In this document: positions 1 through 8,336 of the stretch, one piece after another
How positions within the stretch are numbered: the stretch's first letter is position 1
How the letters are laid out: every line of letters starts with the position of its first letter
Source: an uncultured Clostridia bacterium
Lineage (GTDB): Bacteria > Bacillota > Clostridia > Oscillospirales > UBA644
Length of the DNA stretch: 40,887 bases
Assembly (NCBI GenBank): GCA_944386295.1
Contig: CALXAO010000009.1
Location: 1 to 40,887 of the forward strand
Direction of reading: 5' to 3'
Made by a program: the position numbers and the translations under genes
Notes under the pieces: generated by a model
What the model saw: the letters and a program-made list of their open reading frames with translations, nothing else
Told to the model about the DNA's origin: nothing
Database searches by the model: none

Positions 1-74
1 TCTACAATAACGAACAAATTCAACTTAAAACAAAACTGACTCCTCATGAAACGCGAAGTCAGTATGTTGCTTGA
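1..74 (+). CDS. IS3-family transposase (OrfB), C-terminal fragment cut by window edge
   Basis: The frame beginning at base 3 reads YNNEQIQLKTKLTP, then HETRSQYVA and a TGA stop at 72-74. The YNNxxIQxKxKxxxPxExR pattern is the characteristic C-terminal tail of IS3/IS150 integrase-type (DDE) transposases, just after the catalytic core. Only about 24 codons are visible, so the DDE residues, the orfA partner and the programmed frameshift of the family cannot be checked. Whether the element is intact is unknown. The assignment rests on the short motif plus the IS-like terminal sequence that follows it. Confidence 0.7.
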   Translation, partial: YNNEQIQLKTKLTPHETRSQYVA

Positions 75-129
75 AATTTAATTTTTAACTACCATAAGGG
101 GTGCTGTCCGTACAATTTGGAGCAGTTCA
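1..129 (+). mobile_element. Right end of an IS3-family (IS150-like) insertion sequence
   Basis: The segment contains the last codons of a transposase (stop at 72-74), a short noncoding tail, and a terminal sequence ending at about 129. Read inward from 129 on the minus strand it begins TGAACTGCTCC and continues into a GGACAGC stretch, which resembles the terminal inverted repeats of IS150-type elements. The left end and the target duplication lie outside the window, so element length and identity cannot be given. The boundary is only about 10 bases from the stop codon of the neighbouring amidase gene. Confidence 0.72.
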
Positions 130-138
130 TTTTTTTAT

Positions 139-3100
139 TTAAGCATTCTGTTCTCGGAAAAAAGCCACAATCCCGCGGACAATTCCATCGGCTGCCGTAT
201 CCCGATTTTCATCGGACAGAAACCATTCAAAATCATCCGGATTCGTAATGAAAGCCGTTTCAAACAAAATTGAAGGAAATTCACATAACCGAGATACCTT
301 ATAGTAACCGCACTTACTGGCGCGTTTCCGCAGTCCGGTGCATTCAGTAAACTCTGAAAGCATAATGTCCGCCAGTAAATGGCTATTGTTGTAGCACCAC
401 CAGGTTTCAGTCCCCTTGGCAGAATTGGGATTTCCGGATTCACCCACCGCGTTGAAATGAATGGACACGTTAATATCCGGAGACAGCTTGCGATATTCCG
501 TAATTAGCTGATCCAGCTCTTTTTTCTGCTCTCCCCGATGGGTCAGAACCACAGTAGCACCCAACGCCTTTAACCGCTCCTCCACACGCAAAGCTAAATC
601 CATGGCAACATCCGCTTCTTCCAGAGTTTTATTTCCAAAGGAACCGACTGCACCGGAAGAAGTGCTGTGTCCGGGGTCCAAAGAAATCACTATACCTTCC
701 AAAAACCGGTCTCCACTGCGCAGCGTCACAGGATTGCGGAAATTCACATAAAGCGTCGTGCCATCGAAATTAGCATAATATCCGTAAATGTGTAGGGACT
801 TCCGATAGTTCAGAACAATCTTTACCGTTTCCTGATCCACCGTTTCTACCGAAGCGGAAGAAAACAGCGGATTTGCCCCTACCGAAGGAACAGGAACAGC
901 GGTACTCTTCAAATGATACAGTGTAATTTCCGCCGCATCTTCTCCCATCCAAACCGTGTGAAGAATCGCCGCATCCATTTGCACCGACAACGTAGTATAT
1001 TTTCCGGAAGAGGAAATACCGGTCTGACGGACCGTTGCCTTTGGAACCTCTTCCTCCACTCTTCGCAGATAGGCCACCGAAACATACATTCCGTTGGAAA
1101 GCTTTGCATACCCATCAGCCTTACTGACAATACAGACTTTTGTTCCCAAGGTCCCAATATAATAAAGGTCCGGGTCCACTTCCAGATTCGGAAGAATATC
1201 CACCTTATCCCGAATTAGTTCTCCTGAACTGGTAGAAAACTGATTGATAATCTCAACCATGCAGCCGGGTGAATATTGAGCCGCCTCTTCTCCCTTTTCC
1301 GCATAGAAAATGGCATACCCCAAAACCCGGTTCAGATCGTCATCCACCTGGGGCAACGTCAGAACTCCTTCATAGGTTTGAACTTTATAGTTTCCGTTGC
1401 CGGTCACCTTGCCAACAGGGGCCAGTTCCACCCGTAGACTGCCAAGCATAACATACACTGTAGCCCCTTCCGGCGCTTTACAGGAGAATTTTAACTCCGT
1501 ACCGGATTTCGCGCCAAAATCATAGGTAGGAGAAAATGACCCGGGAATAAATCCAAAAACATTTAGCGTATCTCCGTCACCGGACGTCGTCTTCCGCTTG
1601 TAAATCTCATAAGAATAAACTTTTCCTTTATGCTCAAATGTCAACGTAGTAGTACCGGAGGAAACAAGGGTCGCATAATAGGCAAAATATCCTTGGTAAC
1701 TCCGTTCCACTTCCTGTCCATTTACATAAAGAGGATAATTCGGATCAGACACACCCAACACATAAGCATGGGTATAGGACGCATCCACGGTCATACTTTC
1801 CGCAGAAAAAATCAGCCGGTCACTGGCACCCTCAATTTCCTGCGGCTCTCGGTAATATCGGGAAATCAGCAAATCCCGAATTCCAGCCACATTTCCCTGC
1901 AGAGAAGAATAATTATAAAAGATAACGCCGTCTACTGATTTCAGAGTTTGCAGATAGTCCAATTGCCCTTCAATCTGTGTGGGAGAGGAAAAAGCCGGTA
2001 CAGACGCGCCTTTGTAGGCCGCAATGCCAATATACAATCGCACATCCGTCTGGGAAACCAATTCATTCCACCAGTCAGCAATTGGTTTGAAAGGCGCAGT
2101 GGAATGTTCAAATTCAAAATAAATCTGGGGACAGATATAATCCAGCCATCCATTGAGCACCCATTTGCGGGTATCGGCAAACACCTTAGAATACGTCTGC
2201 GCTGCCGACTTAACAGGAACACCGTCGGGGTGAACAGACGCCAACTGCCATACCGCCGCAGGACTGACACCAAACAGAACAGACGACTTATACTCCTGAA
2301 TGGCGCGGTAAACGGATTCAATCAATTTGTCGTTGTTGCTTCTCCGCCAGTCAGCCAAAGTCATGCCGCTGCCGTATTTAGCGTAAGCTTCCGAGTCATC
2401 GAAGGCCGAAATATTTTCATACGGATAAAAATAGTCATCAAAATGGATCCCGTCTACATCATAATTACGGACAATCTCCATGACCCCGTCCAAAATCAAC
2501 TGACGGACCTCCGGCAATCCCGGATTATAGTACAGGGCACTGCCGTTACTGACCACCCATTCCGGATGAAGACGTGCCGGATTCGATTCCGCAAGCTCCG
2601 TCAAATTAGTACCGGATGTGGTTACCCGATAAGGATTCAGCCAGGCATGGAGCTGTATTCCCCGCTTATGCGCCGCTTCTACTGCATATTCCAGCACATC
2701 CAGAGGCAATTCCTTCCCTTGCGTTCCAACCACATAAGCGGAAGAGGGAAAAATCGAAGAGGAATACAAGGCATCTGATGCAGGACGGACCTGCAAAAAG
2801 ACGGCGTTCAGCCCCATATCCAGCACCTGATTCATAAGCTCGTCAATTTCAGCCTTCAACTCCGCTGCTGTTAGATTCTGTCGGCTGGGAAAGTCAATAT
2901 TATGCACAGTGGCAACCCATACCCCCCGAAGCTCCTCTTCTTCCGGTTCCGGCTCGGGCTCCGGTTCTACGGGAGGAGAAACCGTAAGCAGGAAAATTTC
3001 ACTGAATCCACCGTCATTGGTGGTTACCACAATTTCCGCCTTTCCGAAACCCACAGCCGTTACGGTACCGTCGTTGGCAACCACAGCAACCGCCTGATTC

Positions 3101-4359
3101 CGGGACAGATAGGTCACAGTTTTATCCGCAGCATTGGCGGGAAGAATTGTGGGCGTAATCTTCGCGGTCTGTCCCACAGCTGACAATTGACAGGAATACA
3201 CATCCAGAGTCAACCCACTGACACGAACCACCGGATCATCCGGACGGTTAACCACCACCCGAAACACCGTGGTAAATCCGCCGTCTTCGGCCTTCAGTGT
3301 AATGGTTGTTTCACCGTTTTTATGGGAAGTAACAATTCCTCCCTCTGACACCGAAGCCACCGAAGGATCCGAGGAACTGTAGGAAATTTTCTTATTGGAC
3401 GCACCGGCAGGCTCAAAAACCGGTGTAATCAGATAAGTTTGCCCAAAATCACGAAAGGTATAGCTATCCCGCAGCACAGTCAGACCTTCCAGAGGAATAT
3501 TCATATCTACCGTCACTTCACAGGTCGCAGAAAGGTCTGTCACAGTACTCTGTACCGTAACAATCGCCTTTCCGTTTCCCACCGGCATCACTTCGCCGGT
3601 TTCCCGGTCTACGGTTACGACCGAAGGGTCAGAAGACGACCAGACCACTCCCCGCTGTGAAGTATCGGCAGGGGTAAATACCGGGGTAAGCGTAAGAATA
3701 TCGCTGATAAAAGTAAACTGAAAGGTTTTCCGATCCAATTCCAGCTTTTCCAAAGGAACATCCCGTGTTACGATTACCCGACAGGTATCGGTTAAAGTCC
3801 CGTCCTGGGAAGATACTGTAATCTCGGTTTCCCCCACAGAAATTGCCGTAACCAGTCCGCCGCTGTCTACCGAGACAATCGCCGGATTAGAAGATGACCA
3901 ATGCACAAGTGCACCTGTGCCGCTTTCCGGCTCGGTAACACAAATCAACTGAAGCGACTGTCCCAGTTCCAGAGCCGCCGAATGGACATTCAACCCCACA
4001 GAGGAAACAGAAGACACCACCACACGGCAATTCGCAGCACCGATACCGCTGTCCGCTACGGCCGAAACCAATGCTTCGCCGTTCCCCACCGGAGTCACTA
4101 GCCCATTCTCATCCACAGCGGCCACCGAGGGGTCACTGCTTTGCCAAAGAATATCGGTTGCCGAAGCTTTTTCCGGTTGTACCTGTACAGAAAGCTGACA
4201 GGACTGGGAAAAAGAAGTAAACTCCACGTGCGTCCGATCCAGAAGCAGTCCCTCTGGCAAAACCTTTCCAAACAATCCGCCCTTACATCCGCTCAAAGAA
4301 AACAGCAGCACCCCCAGAAGCAATAGAAGTGAGGCCCCTTTGCGGGTTCTGAAACACAT
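139..4359 (-). CDS. Lipoprotein with five Ig-like (BIG2) repeats, GHL10 glycosidase-like domain and N-acetylmuramoyl-L-alanine amidase
   Basis: The 1406-residue product should be exported, lipid-anchored and act on the cell wall. The N-terminus is a lipoprotein signal: RTRK, a Leu-rich core, then lipobox LSGC with Cys about 25. Five Ig-like BIG2 repeats span roughly residues 35-463, each with a WSSSDPSVxxV-type core. A PEPEPEPE hinge at about 465-473 precedes a GHL10/DUF187 domain (about 474-835, beginning ELRGVWVATV). A poorly recognised region follows, then Amidase_3 (about 1221-1406) with DPGH, the TLEEAD glutamate, SIHFNA and ILFETAFITN. These match its zinc ligands and catalytic Glu, so it looks active. 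I chose ATG 4359, which has AAGGGGAG seven bases upstream; an in-frame ATG at 4404 lacks a comparable site. Substrate preference and surface role are inference. An IS element abuts the 3' end. Confidence 0.9.
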   Translation of the reverse strand: MCFRTRKGASLLLLLGVLLFSLSGCKGGLFGKVLPEGLLLDRTHVEFTSFSQSCQLSVQVQPEKASATDILWQSSDPSVAAVDENGLVTPVGNGEALVSAVADSGIGAANCRVVVSSVSSVGLNVHSAALELGQSLQLICVTEPESGTGALVHWSSSNPAIVSVDSGGLVTAISVGETEITVSSQDGTLTDTCRVIVTRDVPLEKLELDRKTFQFTFISDILTLTPVFTPADTSQRGVVWSSSDPSVVTVDRETGEVMPVGNGKAIVTVQSTVTDLSATCEVTVDMNIPLEGLTVLRDSYTFRDFGQTYLITPVFEPAGASNKKISYSSSDPSVASVSEGGIVTSHKNGETTITLKAEDGGFTTVFRVVVNRPDDPVVRVSGLTLDVYSCQLSAVGQTAKITPTILPANAADKTVTYLSRNQAVAVVANDGTVTAVGFGKAEIVVTTNDGGFSEIFLLTVSPPVEPEPEPEPEEEELRGVWVATVHNIDFPSRQNLTAAELKAEIDELMNQVLDMGLNAVFLQVRPASDALYSSSIFPSSAYVVGTQGKELPLDVLEYAVEAAHKRGIQLHAWLNPYRVTTSGTNLTELAESNPARLHPEWVVSNGSALYYNPGLPEVRQLILDGVMEIVRNYDVDGIHFDDYFYPYENISAFDDSEAYAKYGSGMTLADWRRSNNDKLIESVYRAIQEYKSSVLFGVSPAAVWQLASVHPDGVPVKSAAQTYSKVFADTRKWVLNGWLDYICPQIYFEFEHSTAPFKPIADWWNELVSQTDVRLYIGIAAYKGASVPAFSSPTQIEGQLDYLQTLKSVDGVIFYNYSSLQGNVAGIRDLLISRYYREPQEIEGASDRLIFSAESMTVDASYTHAYVLGVSDPNYPLYVNGQEVERSYQGYFAYYATLVSSGTTTLTFEHKGKVYSYEIYKRKTTSGDGDTLNVFGFIPGSFSPTYDFGAKSGTELKFSCKAPEGATVYVMLGSLRVELAPVGKVTGNGNYKVQTYEGVLTLPQVDDDLNRVLGYAIFYAEKGEEAAQYSPGCMVEIINQFSTSSGELIRDKVDILPNLEVDPDLYYIGTLGTKVCIVSKADGYAKLSNGMYVSVAYLRRVEEEVPKATVRQTGISSSGKYTTLSVQMDAAILHTVWMGEDAAEITLYHLKSTAVPVPSVGANPLFSSASVETVDQETVKIVLNYRKSLHIYGYYANFDGTTLYVNFRNPVTLRSGDRFLEGIVISLDPGHSTSSGAVGSFGNKTLEEADVAMDLALRVEERLKALGATVVLTHRGEQKKELDQLITEYRKLSPDINVSIHFNAVGESGNPNSAKGTETWWCYNNSHLLADIMLSEFTECTGLRKRASKCGYYKVSRLCEFPSILFETAFITNPDDFEWFLSDENRDTAADGIVRGIVAFFREQNA

Positions 4360-4424
4360 CGCACATCTCCCCTTTCGACAGTCTTCGCCATGTACGGACA
4401 GCATCTACTATATTTCGCAAAAAT

Positions 4425-4461
4425 TAAAAAAGAAAAAAAGGGCACCCCAGGTTGTCCCTGG
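4425..4461 (-). terminator. Probable rho-independent terminator of the degV-to-cofE operon
   Basis: On the minus strand the short stem CCAGG/CCTGG (4447-4461, loop 4452-4456) can extend weakly through the following GGGTGCCC, and then runs into a long T-rich tract (complement of 4425-4440). It lies about 80 bases past the stop codon of the CofE-like gene. The stem is modest but the T-tract is strong. A TATAAT sequence (complement of 4508-4513) sits upstream of the hairpin but has no convincing -35. Confidence 0.55.
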
Positions 4462-4540
4462 CTACCGAACTCCTTATCGGGCAGAAAACAACACGGTTCT
4501 GTTTCCAATTATACCCAAAAAGGACTCGGTTTATGCCTCT

Positions 4541-5263
4541 TTATTCTGGCTGAGTAATCTTTCGAATTAAAATCAACGGCGTATGCTGATCATCCTGTCC
4601 TGCCGGATTATCCCGAATAATCTCCGCCAGGATTTCCTCAGGCAACTCTACACCAGAGGATTTTCCCAAGATAGCAACACTGATATCACAGGCATCCACA
4701 ATCATGCATGGGATGTCCAATGCTTCCTGGATTTCCTCGCAGACCTTGGAAGGATTTTCCGGATTCAAAATACCGTAATCTACATATTCCCGAAAGGAAA
4801 TATCGTAGTCAATCAGCCCGTCAATCCCTTCTACTTCATGACCGCAGACCCGATAAAACACCCCTTTTTTCCCAAACAATTTTGTCACGGCCGAACAAGC
4901 TGCCGCAAAAAGAACACGGAACAAACCGCACTGCATAATGATCAACTGCATTTTGTACGGAGTCCCCGCCCCCGGACCTGCCGGAGTAACATGAACAAAC
5001 CGGCAGAGAAATTTCGCCCAGAAGCCCGGATGGATATCCTTCCGATAGACAATACGCTTCTGACAAAGAGCAATGATTTTTTCACTAATAGAAAGAATAT
5101 CTCCCGGCTGCACATAAGGCTGCGCAAATTCCCGAACAACTTCGAGATAGTCATCTCCAATATTAACAAACCTGGTCCGTAGCGCATAGCGGGCATAATC
5201 CGTCCCGTTAACCGTTCGCATCACCTGTTTGTTTTCATTGGCTGAAAGTTCCATATACACCAT
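4541..5263 (-). CDS. CofE-like protein (F420-0:gamma-glutamyl ligase family)
   Basis: The 240-residue protein resembles the coenzyme F420-0:L-glutamate ligase fold (F420_ligase, PF01996). Supporting signs are an early segment PGDILSISEKIIALCQ, a central GTPYKMQLII block, a run of Asp/Glu residues (EGIDGLIDYD) and a C-terminal half carrying VDACDISVAILG. True CofE adds glutamate to F420-0 using GTP. No other F420 gene is visible here, and many Firmicutes carry CofE relatives without an F420 pathway, so the substrate is unknown. It is the last gene of the operon, 84 bases after the HIT gene. Just upstream, CTTTCGC and GCGAAGG (5271-5287) can pair around a three-base loop, and the GAAGG part is the likely ribosome-binding site. 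The ATG at 5263 fits that site; ATG 5254 is an alternative. Confidence 0.68.
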   Translation of the reverse strand: MVYMELSANENKQVMRTVNGTDYARYALRTRFVNIGDDYLEVVREFAQPYVQPGDILSISEKIIALCQKRIVYRKDIHPGFWAKFLCRFVHVTPAGPGAGTPYKMQLIIMQCGLFRVLFAAACSAVTKLFGKKGVFYRVCGHEVEGIDGLIDYDISFREYVDYGILNPENPSKVCEEIQEALDIPCMIVDACDISVAILGKSSGVELPEEILAEIIRDNPAGQDDQHTPLILIRKITQPE

Positions 5264-5347
5264 ACCGTAGCCTTCGCGTGGCGAAAGCTTCCTTTCTTCC
5301 GGAAATCGAGACAGATCCGGTCGCCCGGGTCTGCCGCCACGTTATAT

Positions 5348-5686
5348 TTATACCAGAGTTTCGCCCATTTCTTTTCCCGCCAGAAGATGAAAATGCAAAT
5401 GGGGGACTGTCTGCCCGGCAGTTTTTCCACAATTGTTAATGATGCGATAGCCATCCTTCAAGCCCAACTGAGCAGCGACTTTGGGAATTGCCTCAAAAAT
5501 CCGGGCAACCAACTGAGAATTTTCCCCAGTAACATCATCCGCGCAGGTTAACACATGCGTCTTAGGCATAAAAATAATGTGCACAGGTGCCTGCGGTTGA
5601 ATGTCCTGAATAGCCAAGACAAATTCGTCTTCATATACCTTTTGAGAAGGGATCTCCCCAGCAATAATTCTACAGAACACACACAT
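5348..5686 (-). CDS. HIT-family nucleotide-binding hydrolase (HinT-like)
   Basis: This is a 112-residue cytosolic histidine-triad protein. The N-terminal CVFC pair and CRIIAGEIPSQKVYED are typical of the family. The triad itself is present as HLHFHLL near the C-terminus (about residues 97-103), and HVHIIFMPK-like spacing is seen in the middle as APVHIIFMPKTH. HIT proteins hydrolyse purine nucleoside phosphoramidates and acylated AMP intermediates made by aminoacyl-tRNA synthetases. Its position 15 bases downstream of alaS therefore makes sense, though the physiological substrate is not shown by sequence. Length is normal for HinT. A good family-level assignment. Confidence 0.92.
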   Translation of the reverse strand: MCVFCRIIAGEIPSQKVYEDEFVLAIQDIQPQAPVHIIFMPKTHVLTCADDVTGENSQLVARIFEAIPKVAAQLGLKDGYRIINNCGKTAGQTVPHLHFHLLAGKEMGETLV

Positions 5687-5701
5687 TTTTCCACAACTCC
5701 T

Positions 5702-8314
5702 TTACCGTAGCATTTCTCGGACGGCAGCCACCGCAGCCTCCCGGTGAGAGGCGTCCCGTCCTCCAGCCGCCGCACTGTCCGGGCGGCCTCCACCGCCTCC
5801 GCCGCAGAGTGCCGCCGCTTTTTTTACCATATTTCCAGCATGGTTCCCCCGCTTGACCGCTTCCTGCCCGCAGGCACACGCAAACATGATTTTCCCGCCG
5901 GAAACACAGGATAACAGGACAACAGCATTGGGCACCTTTTGCCGAATCAGGTCCGACATATTCCGAAGAGTCTCGGCATCACCGGCAACATCAGCGCAGA
6001 CAAACAACGTCTCTCCCATTGTTTCACCGCCGGAAATCAATTCGTCCGCCGTAAACGCAGACAAACGAAGATTCAATTCACCAATCTGACGGTGAGCCGA
6101 TTTCAGTTCCGCCACCGTAGCTTCCGCTTTCGTTAAGAGTTCCGAAGAATTTCCTTTTAAAACCGCTGCAGTTGCGGCAATGGTTTGCTCTGAAGTTTCC
6201 AACAGGGACAGGAGATTCCATCCGGTGACCGCCTCAATCCGACGCACTCCCGCGGCTACTCCCGATTCCGAAACAATATGGAACAATCCGATTCGACCGG
6301 TATTTTCCACATGGCAACCGCCGCAGAATTCCACTGAAACATCACCCATCCGGACCACCCGAACGGTATCTCCGTATTTTTCGCCGAACAAAGCAATTGC
6401 TCCGCTCTTTTTCGCTTCGTCCAGGGGCATTTCAGAACACTCCACAGCAACACCCTGCAAAACAGACGCATTGACCGCCTGTTCTACCGCAGTCAGCTCC
6501 TCTGCCGTCATCGCGGCAAAATGGGTAAAGTCAAACCGCATTTTTTCGCTGTCGACATAGGAACCGGCCTGCTCCACATGACCGCCTAACACGTTCCGCA
6601 GAGCAGCCTGCAGCAAATGCGCGGAAGAATGGTTCCGGCAAATAGCCGCCCGACGGGAAGCATCAACCGTTCCCTGGACCAACTCACCTACAGAAATCGT
6701 CCCTTGCTCTACCGTGCAAAGATGCAGATATACCCCGTTGTTCTTTTTGGTATCGGTAACCCGAAGCGTTCCTTTGCCACCGGTCAGGAACCCAACATCG
6801 CCGACCTGACCGCCACCCTCGGCGTAAAAACAGGTCTTGTCCAGAACAACGGTACACTCGCCCTCGCTGACCTGCTCCACCGGCTGCTCGTCCACAAATA
6901 GTGCAAGAATCTTTCCTTCTCCGCAAAGAGATCCGTAGCCTTCAAATTCCGTTTTCATCAGAGATTCCACCGCCGAACGGGATGCCTCCGACCAGCCGCT
7001 AATATTGGCTCTGGCCTGCCGTGCACGCTGCTTCTGCTCTTCCATAAGCGCATGAAACGCGGCTTCTTCCACAGAAAAACCCTGCTCTGCGGCAATTTCC
7101 ACCGTCAGATCCAGAGGGAATCCGAACGTATCATACAAGCGGAACACGGCATCCCCAGGCAAAACTTTGTCTGTTTTTTCCGCTTGTGTCCGCATCAGCT
7201 CACTAAGAATCGCCAGCCCCCCGTCAATGGTAGCGTCAAACCGTTCTTCTTCTACTCCGATCACCTTTTTAATATAGACCTGCTTTTCCTCCAGTTCCGG
7301 ATATGCACTCCGATTTTCGGCCAAAACGACCTCACACAGTTCCGCCAGAAACGGGCGGTCAATGCCCAGCAGCTTTCCGTATCGGGCAGCCCGCCGCAGG
7401 ATCCGGCGCAACACATAACCTCGGCCTTCGTTGGAAGGAATCACACCGTCACAGATCATAAAGGTAGCGCCTCGAATATGGTCGGTTACAATCCGAATAG
7501 AAATATCATCTTTGTCATTAACGCCATAGGTTTTGCCACTGATCTGGCAGACCTTGTCCAAAATCCGCCGAACCGTGTCCACCTCAAACATATTATCCAC
7601 GCTTTGAATCACGCAGGCCAGCCGCTCCAGTCCCATGCCGGTATCAATGTTTTTCTGCTGCAGCTCCGTATAATTTCCGTTTCCATCATTATTAAACTGG
7701 GTAAACACATTGTTCCAGATTTCCATATACCGATCACAGTCGCATCCCGGTTTGCAGTCGGGAGAACCGCAACCGTATTTTTCGCCCCGATCAAAATAAA
7801 TTTCGGAACAGGGGCCACAGGGGCCGGCACCGTGTTCCCAAAAATTATCGGCCTTCCCCAGTCGGACAATCCGATCCTCAGGAATCCCGATCACATCCCG
7901 CCAAATCCGGTAAGCCTCGTCATCGCTTTCATACACCGACGGCCAAAGCAGCTGTTCCGGAATTTCCATAACCTTCGTCAGGAATTCCCATGCCCAAGGG
8001 ATAGCCTCACTTTTAAAGTAATCCCCAAAGGAAAAATTCCCCAGCATTTCAAAATAGGACCCATGGCGGGCGGTTTTTCCCACTCGGTCCAGATCAGGTG
8101 TACGAATACAGCGCTGACAGGTCGTCACACGATTCCGGGGAGGTGTAACTTCTCCTGTAAAATACTTTTTCATAGGCGCCATGCCGGAATTGATCAGTAA
8201 AAGCGATTTATCATTGATGGGAACCAGGGGAAAACTGGGCAAACGGAGATGCCCTTTGGATTCAAAAAAGGAAAGATATTTTTCCCGGATCTCATTCAAT
8301 CCCATAGTATGCAT
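5702..8314 (-). CDS. alaS: Alanyl-tRNA synthetase
   Basis: The 870-residue enzyme charges tRNA-Ala. The N-terminal class II catalytic domain begins NEIREKYLSFFESKGH and includes the motif-2-like GNFSFGDYFK region. The editing domain has HSSAH (about 560) and CGGCH (about 664), the zinc-binding residues that clear mischarged Ser and Gly tRNAs. The Gly-rich C-terminal C-Ala/DHHA1 domain (GGGGGGRPDSAAAGG) is intact. Length matches the family. The ATG at 8314 has AAAGGA about ten bases upstream; an in-frame ATG three codons later is possible. It lies between ispE (22-base gap) and the HIT gene in one operon. There is no room for a T-box leader, so no gene-specific tRNA sensing is evident. Confidence 0.98.
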   Translation of the reverse strand: MHTMGLNEIREKYLSFFESKGHLRLPSFPLVPINDKSLLLINSGMAPMKKYFTGEVTPPRNRVTTCQRCIRTPDLDRVGKTARHGSYFEMLGNFSFGDYFKSEAIPWAWEFLTKVMEIPEQLLWPSVYESDDEAYRIWRDVIGIPEDRIVRLGKADNFWEHGAGPCGPCSEIYFDRGEKYGCGSPDCKPGCDCDRYMEIWNNVFTQFNNDGNGNYTELQQKNIDTGMGLERLACVIQSVDNMFEVDTVRRILDKVCQISGKTYGVNDKDDISIRIVTDHIRGATFMICDGVIPSNEGRGYVLRRILRRAARYGKLLGIDRPFLAELCEVVLAENRSAYPELEEKQVYIKKVIGVEEERFDATIDGGLAILSELMRTQAEKTDKVLPGDAVFRLYDTFGFPLDLTVEIAAEQGFSVEEAAFHALMEEQKQRARQARANISGWSEASRSAVESLMKTEFEGYGSLCGEGKILALFVDEQPVEQVSEGECTVVLDKTCFYAEGGGQVGDVGFLTGGKGTLRVTDTKKNNGVYLHLCTVEQGTISVGELVQGTVDASRRAAICRNHSSAHLLQAALRNVLGGHVEQAGSYVDSEKMRFDFTHFAAMTAEELTAVEQAVNASVLQGVAVECSEMPLDEAKKSGAIALFGEKYGDTVRVVRMGDVSVEFCGGCHVENTGRIGLFHIVSESGVAAGVRRIEAVTGWNLLSLLETSEQTIAATAAVLKGNSSELLTKAEATVAELKSAHRQIGELNLRLSAFTADELISGGETMGETLFVCADVAGDAETLRNMSDLIRQKVPNAVVLLSCVSGGKIMFACACGQEAVKRGNHAGNMVKKAAALCGGGGGGRPDSAAAGGRDASHREAAVAAVREMLR

Positions 8315-8336
8315 TGCAATTCATTCCTTTCTGTTT

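Noticed and set aside
1948..2778. Long plus-strand frame opposite the lipoprotein gene
   Set aside because: Antisense to the GHL10 region with conserved motifs; no start signal or recognisable domain.
102..4403. 13-bp sequence TGCTGTCCGTACA repeated in inverted orientation at 102-114 and 4391-4403, flanking the lipoprotein gene
   Set aside because: Matches of this length are expected by chance in a window of this size. Only one copy lies in the IS end, and flanking bases do not match, so it is not evidence of a composite element.
4293..4508. 71-codon minus-strand frame over the lipoprotein start
   Set aside because: It overlaps the supported start and signal peptide in another frame, and is rich in Cys/Phe from the opposite reading of the signal region.
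7052..8200. Long open frame on the plus strand opposite alaS
   Set aside because: It is antisense to a clearly conserved alaS, has no family resemblance or ribosome-binding site, and its composition follows the codon bias of the opposite strand.
8315..8336. T-box leader upstream of alaS
   Set aside because: The gap is about 20 bases and contains only the ribosome-binding site.
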